Source of the DNA: Metellina segmentata
Lineage: Eukaryota; Arthropoda; Arachnida; Araneae; Tetragnathidae
DNA length: 64,000 nt
Direction: 5' to 3'
Assembly: GCA_947359465.1 (NCBI GenBank)
Contig: OX375872.1
Span: 3,702,395 to 3,766,394, forward strand
Below the pieces are notes generated by a model that worked only from the letters and a program-made list of their open reading frames with translations, was not told the origin of the DNA and made no database searches. Every line of letters starts with the position of its first letter. The stretch's first letter is position 1. Shown here one piece after another: positions 39,501-44,984 of this stretch. Made by a program: the position numbers and the translations under genes.

Positions 39501-39549
39501 CTCCCAAATGCCACCGCTTTCAAATCACTGCGACAAGTTAACACCATGA
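7127..39549 (+). CDS. FLVCR: FLVCR-family MFS transporter, nine 3' exons
   Basis: Nine exons join in phase to give the last 347 residues of a 12-helix major facilitator. Recognised blocks: [51 protein letters not shown] and [16 protein letters not shown]. These are diagnostic of the FLVCR1/FLVCR2/DIRC2 group. Mammalian members (about 525-555 aa) move choline, ethanolamine and, by older reports, heme across plasma or mitochondrial membranes; the substrate here is not shown by sequence. Introns are 8822, 836, 14069, 1866, 72, 4559, 74 and 1082 bp, and the long ones are filled with transposons. The first exon begins with phase requiring one upstream base, so at least one 5' exon coding helices 1-3 is missing. 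It was not found in 3650-7126 and may lie upstream of the gypsy element. Confidence 0.9.
7560..7694. mobile_element. TTAA MITE copy
   Basis: Left end CCCTCCTTGGGTTG, inner AAGATCTGACCAATTTTG, second half GACGAAATATCTCGTCC, right end followed by TTAA (7695-7698). The left flank reads GTGAAA, so one TTAA has decayed. Confidence 0.6.
9143..9300 (+). repeat. SINE fragment, decayed
   Basis: It matches the SINE body from the CTGGCGTGGTG segment through GAGAGTGCCAGCTTAAGTG to GTTGTGTTGCCTCAGTGGGA and the ACCAACTACCTACC tail. The tRNA-like head is absent, so it is 5' truncated. Confidence 0.6.
9412..9512. mobile_element. TTAA MITE, right part
   Basis: ATCTCGTCATTCGAAG, AAGATCTTGAA and GACAAGATATCTCGTTC precede a right end TCACTTGAACGG bounded by TTAA at 9513-9516. 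The left end is not clear. Confidence 0.5.
10695..10885 (+). repeat. SINE-like copy with divergent head
   Basis: A tRNA-like head with a box B resembling GAGTTTGAATCC (about 10741) is followed by a shortened body (TTTGGAGTGGTGTAG, CCCATCGTGTTGCTCTA) and the tail TACCTACCCACC. Its head differs from the main family, suggesting a second subfamily sharing the 3' half. Confidence 0.5.
11070..11440 (-). repeat. SINE (minus copy) split by a nested SINE
   Basis: The minus-strand copy reads in from GCACTGGAGCAACACAGGCT on the left and resumes after 11341 with ACCGAGGACAACGCCTCG up to CACACCAGCGTGAG. It is interrupted by a plus-strand SINE at 11141-11327. It is therefore older than its insert. Confidence 0.8.
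11141..11327 (+). repeat. 5'-truncated SINE nested in another SINE
   Basis: A 187-bp plus-strand SINE body (from TCACGTTGGGTTG to TTACCAATTA) sits inside the minus-strand copy. A 14-bp direct repeat, CCCAAAGGGAAAGT, flanks it at 11127-11140 and 11328-11341 and is present once in the reconstructed host copy. This is the expected product of target-primed reverse transcription with 5' truncation. Confidence 0.85.
11890..11998. mobile_element. TTAA MITE, right part
   Basis: GACGTCATTAGAAAAATTGG and ACGATATATCGCGTCG lead to the right inverted end AAACCACCTAGGG. The left end and both TTAA sites are eroded. Confidence 0.45.
12660..13620 (-). pseudogene. piggyBac-like transposase, decayed
   Basis: Read on the minus strand in pieces: [13 protein letters not shown] (about 13500), then [18 protein letters not shown] and [14 protein letters not shown] (13380-13480), an open run to 13222, then [14 protein letters not shown] and [13 protein letters not shown] (12985-13080), and finally a basic C-terminal part near 12700-12900. 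TGTYFT..YLLE..TIRxNRxG and MGGxDxxDR..RTKKW are hallmarks of the piggyBac DDE transposase (DDE_Tnp_1_7). Frameshifts and missing acidic residues make it inactive. No terminal repeats could be assigned to it. Confidence 0.75.
14142..14271. mobile_element. TTAA MITE copy
   Basis: TTAA at 14138-14141 precedes CCCCCGACGAGGTATC. The right end reads GACGAGATCGAAACCACC then TGGAGGG at 14265-14271, the inverted complement of the family left end. The right flank has drifted from TTAA. Confidence 0.6.
15858..16035. mobile_element. TTAA MITE, near full-length copy
   Basis: TTAA (15854-15857) then CCCTCGATGTGGATACGAAG, GAGATATCTCGTCC, a central ATGACGAGATGTCATT, AGATCTGGTCAGTTTTGG, and the right end AAACCACCTTGAGAGGG followed by TTTA. 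At 178 bp it is the best guide to element length. It lies about 90 bp upstream of an FLVCR exon acceptor. Confidence 0.7.
16128..16269 (+). CDS. FLVCR: FLVCR exon 2
   Basis: Acceptor TGTTTCAG, donor GTAAGT. It begins [16 protein letters not shown], the conserved helix and loop following VFGNQ, and ends in the helix [11 protein letters not shown]. It supplies residues 61-107 and the first base of 108. Confidence 0.93.
16570..16660 (+). repeat. SINE 3' fragment
   Basis: CGTGGTTCAAAATAACGTG, GTTGTCCTTGGCTCC and GATCCCGGCC are the SINE body. It ends in TTAATTAAATACCTACCCCC. It is joined directly to a copy of the ATAAAAC core repeat at 16535-16565. Confidence 0.6.
17106..17243 (+). CDS. FLVCR: FLVCR exon 3
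   Basis: Acceptor ATTTGCAG, donor GTAAGA. It encodes the central cytoplasmic loop [15 protein letters not shown], then [17 protein letters not shown] entering the next helix. It supplies residues 108-153 plus one base. The PPSxAQ motif is shared across the family. Confidence 0.93.
17272..17874. mobile_element. TA-flanked element with terminal inverted repeats
   Basis: The left end CAGGGTGATTCGAAAGATC and the right end (reverse complement CAGGATGATTCAAATGAAC) match, and both share ACAAACTTT further in. TA dinucleotides flank both ends. This is Tc1/mariner-like target choice. No transposase is left, and a minus-strand SINE sits inside. Confidence 0.6.
17448..17637 (-). repeat. tRNA-derived SINE copy
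   Basis: A minus-strand copy with the body segments GAACCACGGTCAGATGAC and CCAACCCAACGTGAGGA. It is followed by the tRNA-like head (CTTCCGATCTAGAGGCTAAC, ACCATTATACCGGT). Box B is shortened by a small deletion, and the promoter-proximal box A is preserved. Confidence 0.75.
18380..18910. repeat. dispersed repeat, two diverged local copies
   Basis: TTTTACATTAGATC, TTGTGACG, ATTAGATCTCTTCGCAATTC, ATGGGAATGCGTAGCAATCA and GACCCC-CAC-AAAAGAA occur twice in order (18430-18630 and 18650-18900). Related sequence appears in reverse at 28120-28210 and partly at 51545-51630, and the AAATTTCAAAGGATTTGAAA part near 42330. No termini or coding region resolved. Confidence 0.5.
19695..19935 (-). repeat. SINE copy, diverged
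   Basis: TACTCGAGCTACAAAATGGG, TGAAGACGGTCCAGAATCAA, CGATCAGATGACGTACCTG and ACCAACGTGAGGACATTTG follow the minus-strand SINE order. The head is largely lost beyond 19900. Confidence 0.65.
20342..20398. repeat. (TA)n microsatellite
   Basis: Uninterrupted TA repeat of about 28 units within an intron of the transporter gene. Confidence 0.95.
20812..20945 (+). repeat. SINE fragment
   Basis: CGTCGTGTTGGCGTACTG, GTTTGAAGAATGGGGTGCC, AGCTCAGGTGTTACC and GAATTACGTGGTACTGTCC follow the plus-strand body. Head and tail are missing. Confidence 0.6.
21919..24290. mobile_element. non-autonomous hAT-like element, copy 1
   Basis: 2372 bp bounded by TAGTGATGGGG on the left and CGCCCATCTCTA on the right (complement TAGAGATGGGCG), with an exact 8-bp duplication GTCTTGAC at 21911-21918 and 24291-24298. 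Eight-base target sites and TAGRGATGGGC-type ends are hAT features. The interior is very AT-rich with no transposase frame. Both ends carry subterminal arrays of GACTCTTxxGAGAGC-like motifs, candidate transposase-binding sites. Confidence 0.8.
23888..24190. repeat. subterminal repeats of hAT copy 1
   Basis: GAATCAACTCCCAAAA recurs in tandem (about 23965-24095), interleaved with three to four copies of GAxTGCGGAAxTGACTCTTCG. Comparable clustered motifs lie at the other end and in copy 2. Confidence 0.7.
25179..25732 (+). mobile_element. Tc1-like deletion derivative nested in hAT copy 2
   Basis: Terminal inverted repeats CACTCATTGCCATAAAAATT and AATTTTTATGGCAATTAGTG are flanked by TA on each side. 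The interior keeps only an N-terminal transposase stub starting near 25411: MPLRRHR, then [20 protein letters not shown] and DQW-type remnants. This matches the Tc1 helix-turn-helix start. Everything catalytic has been deleted, leaving a 554-bp non-autonomous element. Confidence 0.8.
27098..27315. mobile_element. 218-bp MITE with 14-bp inverted ends, nested in hAT copy 2
   Basis: The ends TAGGGTGGTCACAA and TTGTGACCACCCTA are perfect complements. Flanks GTGTTACAA and GTGTTGCAA form a 9-base near-duplicate with one mismatch, and the uninterrupted hAT copy 1 carries a single equivalent site near 22125. The interior is non-coding. An 8-9-bp target site suggests a hAT- or P-type origin. Confidence 0.75.
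28030..28345 (-). repeat. dispersed repeat related to 18.4-18.9 kb
   Basis: The reverse strand reads AGCGAAGCAAACCAAATGGG, AATACGTCAGCGAGCAGTGG and CCCCACGAAAAGAGCTG, similar in order to 18820-18900. The same AATCTCATTTGGTTTGCTTC piece occurs at 51580. Confidence 0.5.
28512..29510 (-). mobile_element. Tc1-like transposon with degenerate transposase
   Basis: Inverted ends: left CAGGTGGTGGACAAAATAAT, right complement CAGGTACTGTACAAAATAAT, each followed by AGGAACA and flanked by TA. The minus-strand transposase is fragmentary: a C-terminal block [19 protein letters not shown] near 28870 matches the region after the second aspartate in Tc1 proteins, and the N-terminal part near 29300-29450 shows a basic helix-turn-helix-like stretch. 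Stops and shifts are frequent. Confidence 0.75.
29545..30405 (-). mobile_element. Tc1-like transposon, internal deletion, long open frame
   Basis: The ends CACATTCCAGTCACATTAAT and (complement of right) CACAGTCCAGTCACATTAAC match, with TA on both sides inside a TA/TG-rich microsatellite. One minus-strand frame stays open for 322 codons (29576-30544), but the first 50 or so codons are microsatellite. Transposase proper begins near [20 protein letters not shown], with a helix-turn-helix ([20 protein letters not shown]), a basic second domain, then [10 protein letters not shown]. It jumps directly to the C-terminal [17 protein letters not shown]. The stretch holding two of the three DDE catalytic acids is deleted in frame. 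Confidence 0.85.
30410..30560. repeat. TA/TG/CA microsatellite
   Basis: Mixed TATATG, TGTGTA and (AT)n runs, then ACATACAT repeats, beside the right end of the Tc1-like element. They continue the TA-rich tract on its left (29509-29544), so the element landed inside the microsatellite. Confidence 0.9.
30908..31180. mobile_element. TTAA MITE, decayed and rearranged
   Basis: TTAA at 30904-30907 precedes CCCTCCTGGTGGTTTATC. After about 130 bp of unrelated sequence, MITE interior pieces return in repeats (TTGATGGACGTCCCGTCATT, CTTGATGGACGAGATATAAC, CGTCATTGTCGAAGTG). The copy may have been split by an insertion or locally duplicated. Confidence 0.45.
31313..31380 (+). CDS. FLVCR: FLVCR exon 4
   Basis: A 68-bp exon behind a pyrimidine-rich acceptor (TTTTTTTTCATTACAG) with donor GTAAGT. 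It reads [20 protein letters not shown], the family's helix after the central loop. It is separated from exon 3 by a 14-kb intron. Confidence 0.92.
31545..32075. repeat. 210-bp tandem repeat, about 2.4 units
   Basis: TTCCAAATGATTGTATTGTA (or its one-base variant) starts units at 31561, 31771 and 31981, an exact 210-bp period. Within each unit an A-rich 30-35-bp submotif of the type AAGGAAAGGATCAA...TTCCAA recurs about six times, giving a higher-order structure. Sequence between units is highly similar, so the duplication is recent. Short open frames across it reflect the periodicity and are not genes. Confidence 0.9.
32764..33056 (+). repeat. SINE copy with triplicated head segment
   Basis: A tRNA-like start GGTAGCCCGGTTGGAAGAG is followed by a 16-bp unit GTAACGGATTAGAAGA repeated three times (about 32782-32830), then the body (CCCCACGTTGGCGTGGAG, GAGGTCAGCTGAGGAG, GCTCAAAATTACGTGGCG) and an ATTAAACCAATT tail. 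The head differs from the GGTATAGTGGTTAAGG type found in other copies. Confidence 0.7.
33247..33350 (+). CDS. FLVCR: FLVCR exon 5
   Basis: Acceptor TGTTTTAG, donor GTAAGG. It encodes [19 protein letters not shown] followed by [15 protein letters not shown], a helix plus the cytoplasmic DKTxxFK turn typical of the family. It supplies residues 177-210 plus two bases. Confidence 0.93.
33423..33533 (+). CDS. FLVCR: FLVCR exon 6
   Basis: Acceptor TCTTTTCCAG after a 72-bp intron, donor GTAAGT. It encodes two membrane segments around [19 protein letters not shown] and [12 protein letters not shown]. Confidence 0.92.
33778..33965 (+). repeat. SINE copy, short body
   Basis: The head contains CTTGGAAGAGTAAGAGATTA like the 32.8-kb copy. 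The body keeps GACCAGCTCAGGTGTTGTCC and TCAATAGCCCGTTATGTTGC. The centre is deleted. It precedes an ATAAAAGCC core-repeat fragment at 34045. Confidence 0.6.
34953..35887 (+). mobile_element. mariner-like transposon, decayed
   Basis: The ends GAGGGCTGTTCAATAACGAA and (complement of right) CGAGGACTGTTCAATAAAGA are inverted repeats. The interior holds the mariner N-terminal frame 35101-35310 with [20 protein letters not shown] and [13 protein letters not shown] (helix-turn-helix linker). Further on are a shifted NAR-like catalytic block (35522-35540), YSPDVA near 35603, and a C-terminal part with WLPGC and [12 protein letters not shown] remnants. Several frameshifts and stops disrupt it. Confidence 0.8.
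36141..36300. repeat. imperfect tandem duplication, about 134-bp period
   Basis: TATCATTTCTGAGTCTCAAA occurs at 36141 and 36275, each followed by a diverged GATARAATAATATTT segment. No gene recognised from here to about 37370. Confidence 0.6.
37384..37458. mobile_element. TTAA MITE, palindrome-bearing part
   Basis: It contains the perfect 16-bp palindrome GACGAGATATCTCGTC (37383-37398), AATTGATCAGATCCTGATGG, a second GAGATATCTCGTCGAAACC, and TTAA at 37459-37462 on the right. The left inverted end is missing. Confidence 0.6.
38093..38198 (+). CDS. FLVCR: FLVCR exon 7
   Basis: Acceptor TTGTTCTAG, donor GTATAG. It encodes [20 protein letters not shown] then [15 protein letters not shown], the most conserved block of the family, including the FExxxExTYPxxE acidic signature in a membrane helix. 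Confidence 0.94.
38273..38384 (+). CDS. FLVCR: FLVCR exon 8
   Basis: Acceptor CTTTTTAG after a 74-bp intron, donor GTTTGT. It encodes [20 protein letters not shown] and [17 protein letters not shown], the last two membrane helices. Confidence 0.92.
38385..39466 (+). other. last FLVCR intron
   Basis: Begins GTTTGT, ends CTCTTTCAG. A TTAA MITE occupies 39115-39277. A 100-codon frame at 38673-38975 contains an IIIDNGPSH segment that could be a fossil DDE fragment but lacks supporting motifs. Confidence 0.6.
39115..39277. mobile_element. TTAA MITE, both ends present
   Basis: TTAA at 39111-39114 and 39278-39281 bracket 163 bp starting CCCTCTTG and ending ACTTTGAGTG. The interior keeps AGATCTTGAAGGACGAGATC and GAGGTATCTCGTTGAAA. 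The ends are more diverged than those at 4822-4881 and 15858-16035. Confidence 0.6.
39467..39549 (+). CDS. FLVCR: FLVCR terminal coding exon
   Basis: Acceptor TCTCTTTCAG. It encodes the short cytoplasmic tail [20 protein letters not shown] and eight more residues before TGA at 39547-39549. The IKSDLKR segment right after the last helix matches the family. Confidence 0.9.
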
Positions 39550-40310
39550 AGCTCATGCTGAATTTTTTTCATAACTTCATCAGTCTTCCACTGTGGTTAA
39601 AGCAGCATTTCAATGTCTGTTATACACATAGTTTCGTGGTGAAATTTTCCGTCTCGCTTGTTGATAGATCTGTCAGAAATTCTAGGGATTAGTAAAAAGT
39701 GTCCTAATTGAAAGGACATTTGCTGATTTCTTGAAATTCTGAGACTTAAAGCATATTGTGTTTAGTGTTTATTTGAACAGATTTATTTGTAGATGACTGA
39801 AAAGAAACACTTATTTATATTCATTTTATTCGAAAGTTGAAAATCGACTGTGCTTCCATGCAAGTATTTACTGTGTGAATTATTTTGTGGGGAGGATTTA
39901 GATAGATTTTGATAGATCGTTAGATACAAGTCACAAATTGCTCAGATATACATTAAGAATTGGTACAAAAAAAATTGGAATGTAGCGTTTTTAAAGTAGA
40001 TTTGCAACACAAATTTCGCTTTGATATATCTACAAAAAATATTAAACTATTTTGAATTGTTTATGGATGCTCTATTTCTGTGCCTTTTCCTTTGATGGAC
40101 TATGAAATCATTACTTTCACGCGGTATTGAGAAACTATTTAAAAATCAGAGATTTGTAAGCTATTTTTTAGATAAATTCATTGATAAGTGTCACAATCTG
40201 ATAAGTGATTAATCAAAAATTGTGAGACAGCGGGATTTTATTTTGTGGCGCAGATTAAACTGATCAAGAGTTTCAAGGATAAGATGATAAATAAAGACAA
40301 TGTGAAACAG
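39550..40310 (+). other. presumed FLVCR 3' untranslated region
   Basis: AT-rich sequence after the TGA. The first canonical AATAAA I find downstream is at 40290-40295, followed by a TGTGAAACAG stretch, so the transcript may end near 40310. This is position-based inference. Confidence 0.4.
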
Positions 40311-40681
40311 CGATTATTTCGTGCATTAATGCAATATCTATAGAATCGAGTGATTCATTCCGAACATTCAGATAATTTATAATCGTAATAATCGAATTGG
40401 TTGTTTGAATTTCTTTTAATTGGAATGTAAGAGCTATTTTTATCTGAGATGATTAAATATATTTCTAATTTGACTTTAAAAAAAGGTGCATTAAAAGGAA
40501 ACATAAATTTCTTACCTAATTTATCTTACATAAACCTAAAATTGTGAACATCCACATAGTAATAGCTGATTTAATTATTTACACCTTTGCAATGGAGTGA
40601 TGGTCTCATTCATAATTCACCTTCATGTTGAAAATATTGGATCGTTACATTTAACTACTATGTTACTAAAGCACTGTTTTA

Positions 40682-41318
40682 AAGGATGTTTAAAAATTCA
40701 CGCAAGAAGTAATTTTGATAGAAAACACAGGTTTATAAGTAAATATTGTGAATTTTTTATGGATTCATAAAGCATACAATATAGGTTAAATGGCCTCCAA
40801 GGCTTTTGCTAGCACATACGTACTCTTTTGTTGAAATTTTCCATGACCGTTTTGCATAAATGTGGCTGAATTTCTTTCATACAGAGCTCAATTTACTCCT
40901 TCAAGGCATGGATGGGCTCGTTGGCCTTAGACTGCAAAAAACCCTAAGAATAAAAGTCCAACGGCGTTAAATTGCATGATCTGGGCGGCCAATTCTGATC
41001 ACCAAAACTGGAAATCACACGACCGGAAATGACTGATGCAGTAATTGAATTGTTTCTCGGGCTGCATGGCATGTGGCACAGTCTTGTTGAAACCATATGG
41101 CATCCATATCTTGCAATTTAGGTACAAAAAATTGGATTATCGTATATTTTGTACGAAAATTGCGCCCTTTCATTATTTTTCAAATATTGCTCAACAATGA
41201 AAATGCGTTGTTCTTTCGTGTAGCGCTCCAATTTTAAAAACCCTGAACAATAAGCTACACTTTATCACACAAATGGTGCAAAATTAAAATCTTGCGTGAA
41301 TTTTGGGACACCCTATAT
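40682..41318 (-). mobile_element. mariner-like element with transposase remnant
   Basis: The left end GGATGTTTAAAAATTCACGC and the right end (complement GGGTGTCCCAAAATTCACGC) are inverted repeats extending into AAG..TAATTTTG. Minus-strand codons read, across shifts, CATCHA-like, ETIQLLHQSFPVV-like and PRSxxLTPLDF-like pieces (40960-41090), then a C-terminal helix NSATFMQNGHGKF near 40850. The order fits mariner/rtve-like transposases whose third acid follows SPDLTPxDF. It is non-functional and short of its N-terminus. Confidence 0.7.
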
Positions 41319-41426
41319 CACAAATTATACATGAATCACAAATGTGAAGCAATGTCCACATCCATAACTAAATATAGGAAGAAGTTAAACTATGGTTTAA
41401 ACTATGGTTTAGATTAATTTTTACTT

Positions 41427-41452
41427 TGTATATATATATATATATATATATT
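41427..41452. repeat. short (TA)n microsatellite
   Basis: Alternating TA about 12 units in AT-rich intergenic sequence. Preceded by a direct repeat of AAACTATGGTTTA (41390-41412). Confidence 0.85.
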
Positions 41453-43329
41453 ATTAAATGTATATTCTTGTGCAATTTTATATAATGGATTATATATAAA
41501 TGAATTATCTTGAATTGTAATAACAAAGACGCGCCTTGAATTATAAAACTAAAACATAGCTCACCTAGCGTCTGTTCAATGGGTCATAAAAAATTTTCAT
41601 TGCACTAAGTAATTTTTATAATGATCAATTATTATGCATCGCACTTTGAGATTCTTTGTGATAAATATGCCATACATCTGTTGATTCATTATTGTATTAA
41701 TGCATTGTTACAAGGTTGTTATATGGTTGATGATTTTTCTGCTTGCCAAAAATGTCTTCCATTTTATCTAGAATATCTAATAACTAAACTCCATTCGAAA
41801 TAAATTTTATAGAGTAAACTGAGTTGAGCAATTGATTGTGACACTAATGTAATACTGTAAAATATACTGTAAATTTCCAAAACCAAAAAGGTATTAGTTC
41901 CCTTCATAATGCAACTAATGGGCATTTACCACCCACCCTAGATGAGTTTTGCTAATGATGAGGTATCTCGTCGAGAGACTATTACTCCAAAAGGAAGATC
42001 TCTACTATTAGAAAAAGAAGTGTTTATATGTACGCTCCTGACGAATCATGGCATTTACAGTAATGGGATTTGGCATACAGGTAGTCCGAATTTTAAAATT
42101 CAATCGAGAACATTTTTAAATGAATTTAATAGAATTTAATTAGTATACTATTCATTAGAATGGTAACGACATAAAGCTATGACCGATTCTAAATTTAGTT
42201 TATCTAAATTTATTTACTTTTCATTTTGAGAGGAACGATTTTTTTTAGCGGACGATAAAAACAAAGTTTTGACGAGTTATGTAGTTCTTTTTCTATCTCC
42301 TACGTCGTTCAAGATACATTGAAAATTTCAAAGGATTTGAAATCTGTGGAAAATTTCACATTGAATCTCGCGATGTGACAACACTTTTTCAGGTTCTGGA
42401 TGCACATCTTTATATGCTTTTCTCCCATGGGATTTTCTGTCGATTGTAAATACGGGAATCTATCTTATTTTTTCCCTTTCGTGTCACTTGTGAACAGAAT
42501 TGAAAATACAATTCGCATCAATCATATACAATCTCCCTATCAAGAATCCATTTAGTTGGACTATTTGATTTTCCCATCACTGAGTTTTCTTTGTACTACA
42601 TTAAATGCCACTACTTTTCAGACCCGTACGTTTATCGTGTGCGACGTCCAGTATAAAATACTGGAGTATCCCATGCTTCAACGTAGACTGGATTTCACCA
42701 CTTCATCTCAAAGGATCTCTGTCGAGCTGGACTTCACTGCTCTTAAGGGACATCTACATTGTATTTTGCAATTATAATAACTCTTACATTTTCAAAAAAA
42801 AATCAAAATTTTGACGTTGGTCGAAATTGATACATTTTAAAATATTTTATAACAAATCACTTCATTTTTGCTTTAATTAACTCCTAAAAGTTCATACTAT
42901 AAATTGTCTTCGTGATTTTTGGTTAAAACAATTAAAAAATTTAAAAAAATATATTTTGTTCAAAAACTACATTAAACACATAGTATATAACACAAAGTTC
43001 GAAAAATTATAGAAAAAAAAATATATATATACACAGTTGCTGAAGACAAATTAAAGAAATATATTTGAAAAGTAAATGTAGAAAATTGCTTTTATTTTTG
43101 ACAACTAGTTTTTAAGTTATATCGATTTTCACTATTGAAATCCCATATAACAACAAAAGGAGAAAAAGAGCGTTTAAAATTATGAAGGCTCGTTTGATTT
43201 GCAGCTGTCATGTTTACAAAAAGTTGAATATTTCCGGTTCTATGATGGTAGAAAAAAAAATTAGGTGTCATTTTATTCAGAAATATTTATATTATTTTTT
43301 AAGAAAATGAAAAAATTATACTTTTTTTT
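41453..43329. other. intergenic, no gene recognised
   Basis: AT-rich, with a possible TTAA MITE trace at 41955-41980 (GATGAGGTATCTCGTCG) and a fragment of the 18.4-kb repeat at about 42320-42390. No conserved coding was seen in either strand. Confidence 0.55.
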
Positions 43330-43739
43330 TCATATTTTGAGTCCTAGGCCCCCTTAAGTAATTTGGGTTAGTGCAGCAGCTAGAGATGCCCTGGGTGAGA
43401 ACCGGCGGATCCACATCCCGATACTGTAGCACTATATCATGGTGGTATCTTGAAGTGGGTACTGAGGCTGGAAAATTCCAGAGCCGGCAACCACTTCCCC
43501 TTGTTGGACTCCGTGGTGGGTATGGGTCCACCATGAAGAAGTTAAATATTTAATCTATGGATCCAAAATTTTCTTTGTGCCCTAGAGGAGGCCTAAATCC
43601 CTCTAACAACAATGACACTCAATTCCCAAATTTTTGATAATCAATAATCCTGAAGGGAAACTCAACCTTTTCACCATTTGCTGTAAAAAAATATACTCAG
43701 TATGCTGATTGCGAACCAAAAGCAATAAAAAAATGGTGA

Positions 43740-44415
43740 TCTTTTCAAAGAAACTATCTGCATATCAATCTGAACAACTAATGAAATTAAACAAGCTTGG
43801 TGAAATAAAGGTTAATGTGTAACTCCACACAGAACTCTAAACTCCAGTCGTGAAGTTATATGTGAATCTGATCTCTTTAATGTATCTGAACAAGAGTTTA
43901 TGGATGAGTTAAAATCTCAACATGTTTGTACAGTCAAGCGCATTTACATCAGACCAGATGAAAAAAAATATTAACATTCAACACTCCAGACATGTCGAGA
44001 TCCATTAAAGCAGGATACCTAAACTAGTGTTAACATTTCAAACCCTCAAAGATGTGTTAAGTGTCAAAGGTTTTGACACTCCCAGTCCTTATGCCGATTA
44101 CCTGCAATTTGTGCCAGATGCTCCCGAACACGGTGAAAATGATACTGATGAACCTCTATACTTGAATTGCTCTAGGTTTTGTCCTCATTGAAAGAAAGAA
44201 ATCCAAAGCATAAAAATAAAACAAAAGGTATCTCGAAGCAAAAAAAAATAGTTGAAAGTCAAAAGCCAAGAACAAATATTTCTTACGCATCTATAATTAA
44301 AACGATGCTATCCAAACATAACATTCCCAATGACGAAATTGAAAGTACAATTGTGCAAAATAAAGAAACCAAATATCCAAGAAAGAGATCAACAAAAGCA
44401 AACATTCCCATCTAG
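43740..44415 (+). pseudogene. LINE ORF1 (gag-like) remnant
   Basis: The segments LSAYQSEQLMKLNKLGEIKV and, in another frame, FMDELKSQHVCTVKRIYI give the RRM-like part of I/jockey ORF1 proteins. They are followed by RCVKCQRF, HSQSLCRLPAICARC (about 44048-44130), CCHC knuckles with the CX2CX4HX4C spacing. The last part (44179-44415, 79 codons open) is lysine-rich, with KTKGISKQKKIVESQKPRTN. Frames change at least four times. Confidence 0.7.
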
Positions 44416-44687
44416 TCTTAATATCAAAGACACTTTTCAAAGAAAATCCCCCCATAAATCGATGAAAAGTATCACTTTATTCTTCAACTGATGAGGAAAT
44501 GAACCGATACAAAAGTAAAATAAGTCCCTCAAAGACTAAAATGATTAAAATAATATCTACAAGAAACTTTATTAACGCCAGCAGTGTACACAAAAAATAG
44601 AAGATATAATATTACAAGAAAAGGTAAAAACAATCGAACTTGTCTGGATTACCCATCTTCGGCTGTCCATCTCCAAACAGATCTACG

Positions 44688-44984
44688 CCGACCAACCGGT
44701 ATAGTGGTTAAGGTTCGAATACGAGCATGGATGTTTGTAAGCGTATGATGTAGATGCGGCTGGTGCACCTTAAATTTGTCGTGGCCGAAAGTCCTCACGT
44801 TGGGTTTGTGTAGAAGTTTGGAGAGTGGGGTACCAGCTCAGGTGTTGCTTCGTCATCTGACCGTGGTTCAAAATTACGAGGTGTCCTCGAATCTTTCCCT
44901 TAAGGGATTGATCCCGGACCGTCGTCAATAGCCTGTTGCTCTAGTACGACGTTAACTAAAATTACCAACTACCAAGTGAAATTA
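44688..44984 (+). repeat. tRNA-derived SINE inserted in the LINE
   Basis: The copy starts CCGACCAACCGG. Box A TAGTGGTTAAGG (44702-44713) runs straight into TTCGAAT of box B, so the tRNA segment between the boxes has been deleted and normal RNA polymerase III spacing is lost. The body follows in order (GTCCTCACGTTGGGTTTG, GAGAGTGGGGTACCAGCTC, TTGATCCCGGACCGTCGTC) to a GTTAACTAAAATTACCAACT tail. It disrupts the LINE endonuclease. Confidence 0.85.

Noticed and set aside
43371..43553. 60-codon and antisense 72-codon frames near the LINE start
   Set aside because: They lie in the LINE 5' leader and do not match ORF1. The ORF1 signal begins downstream in other frames.
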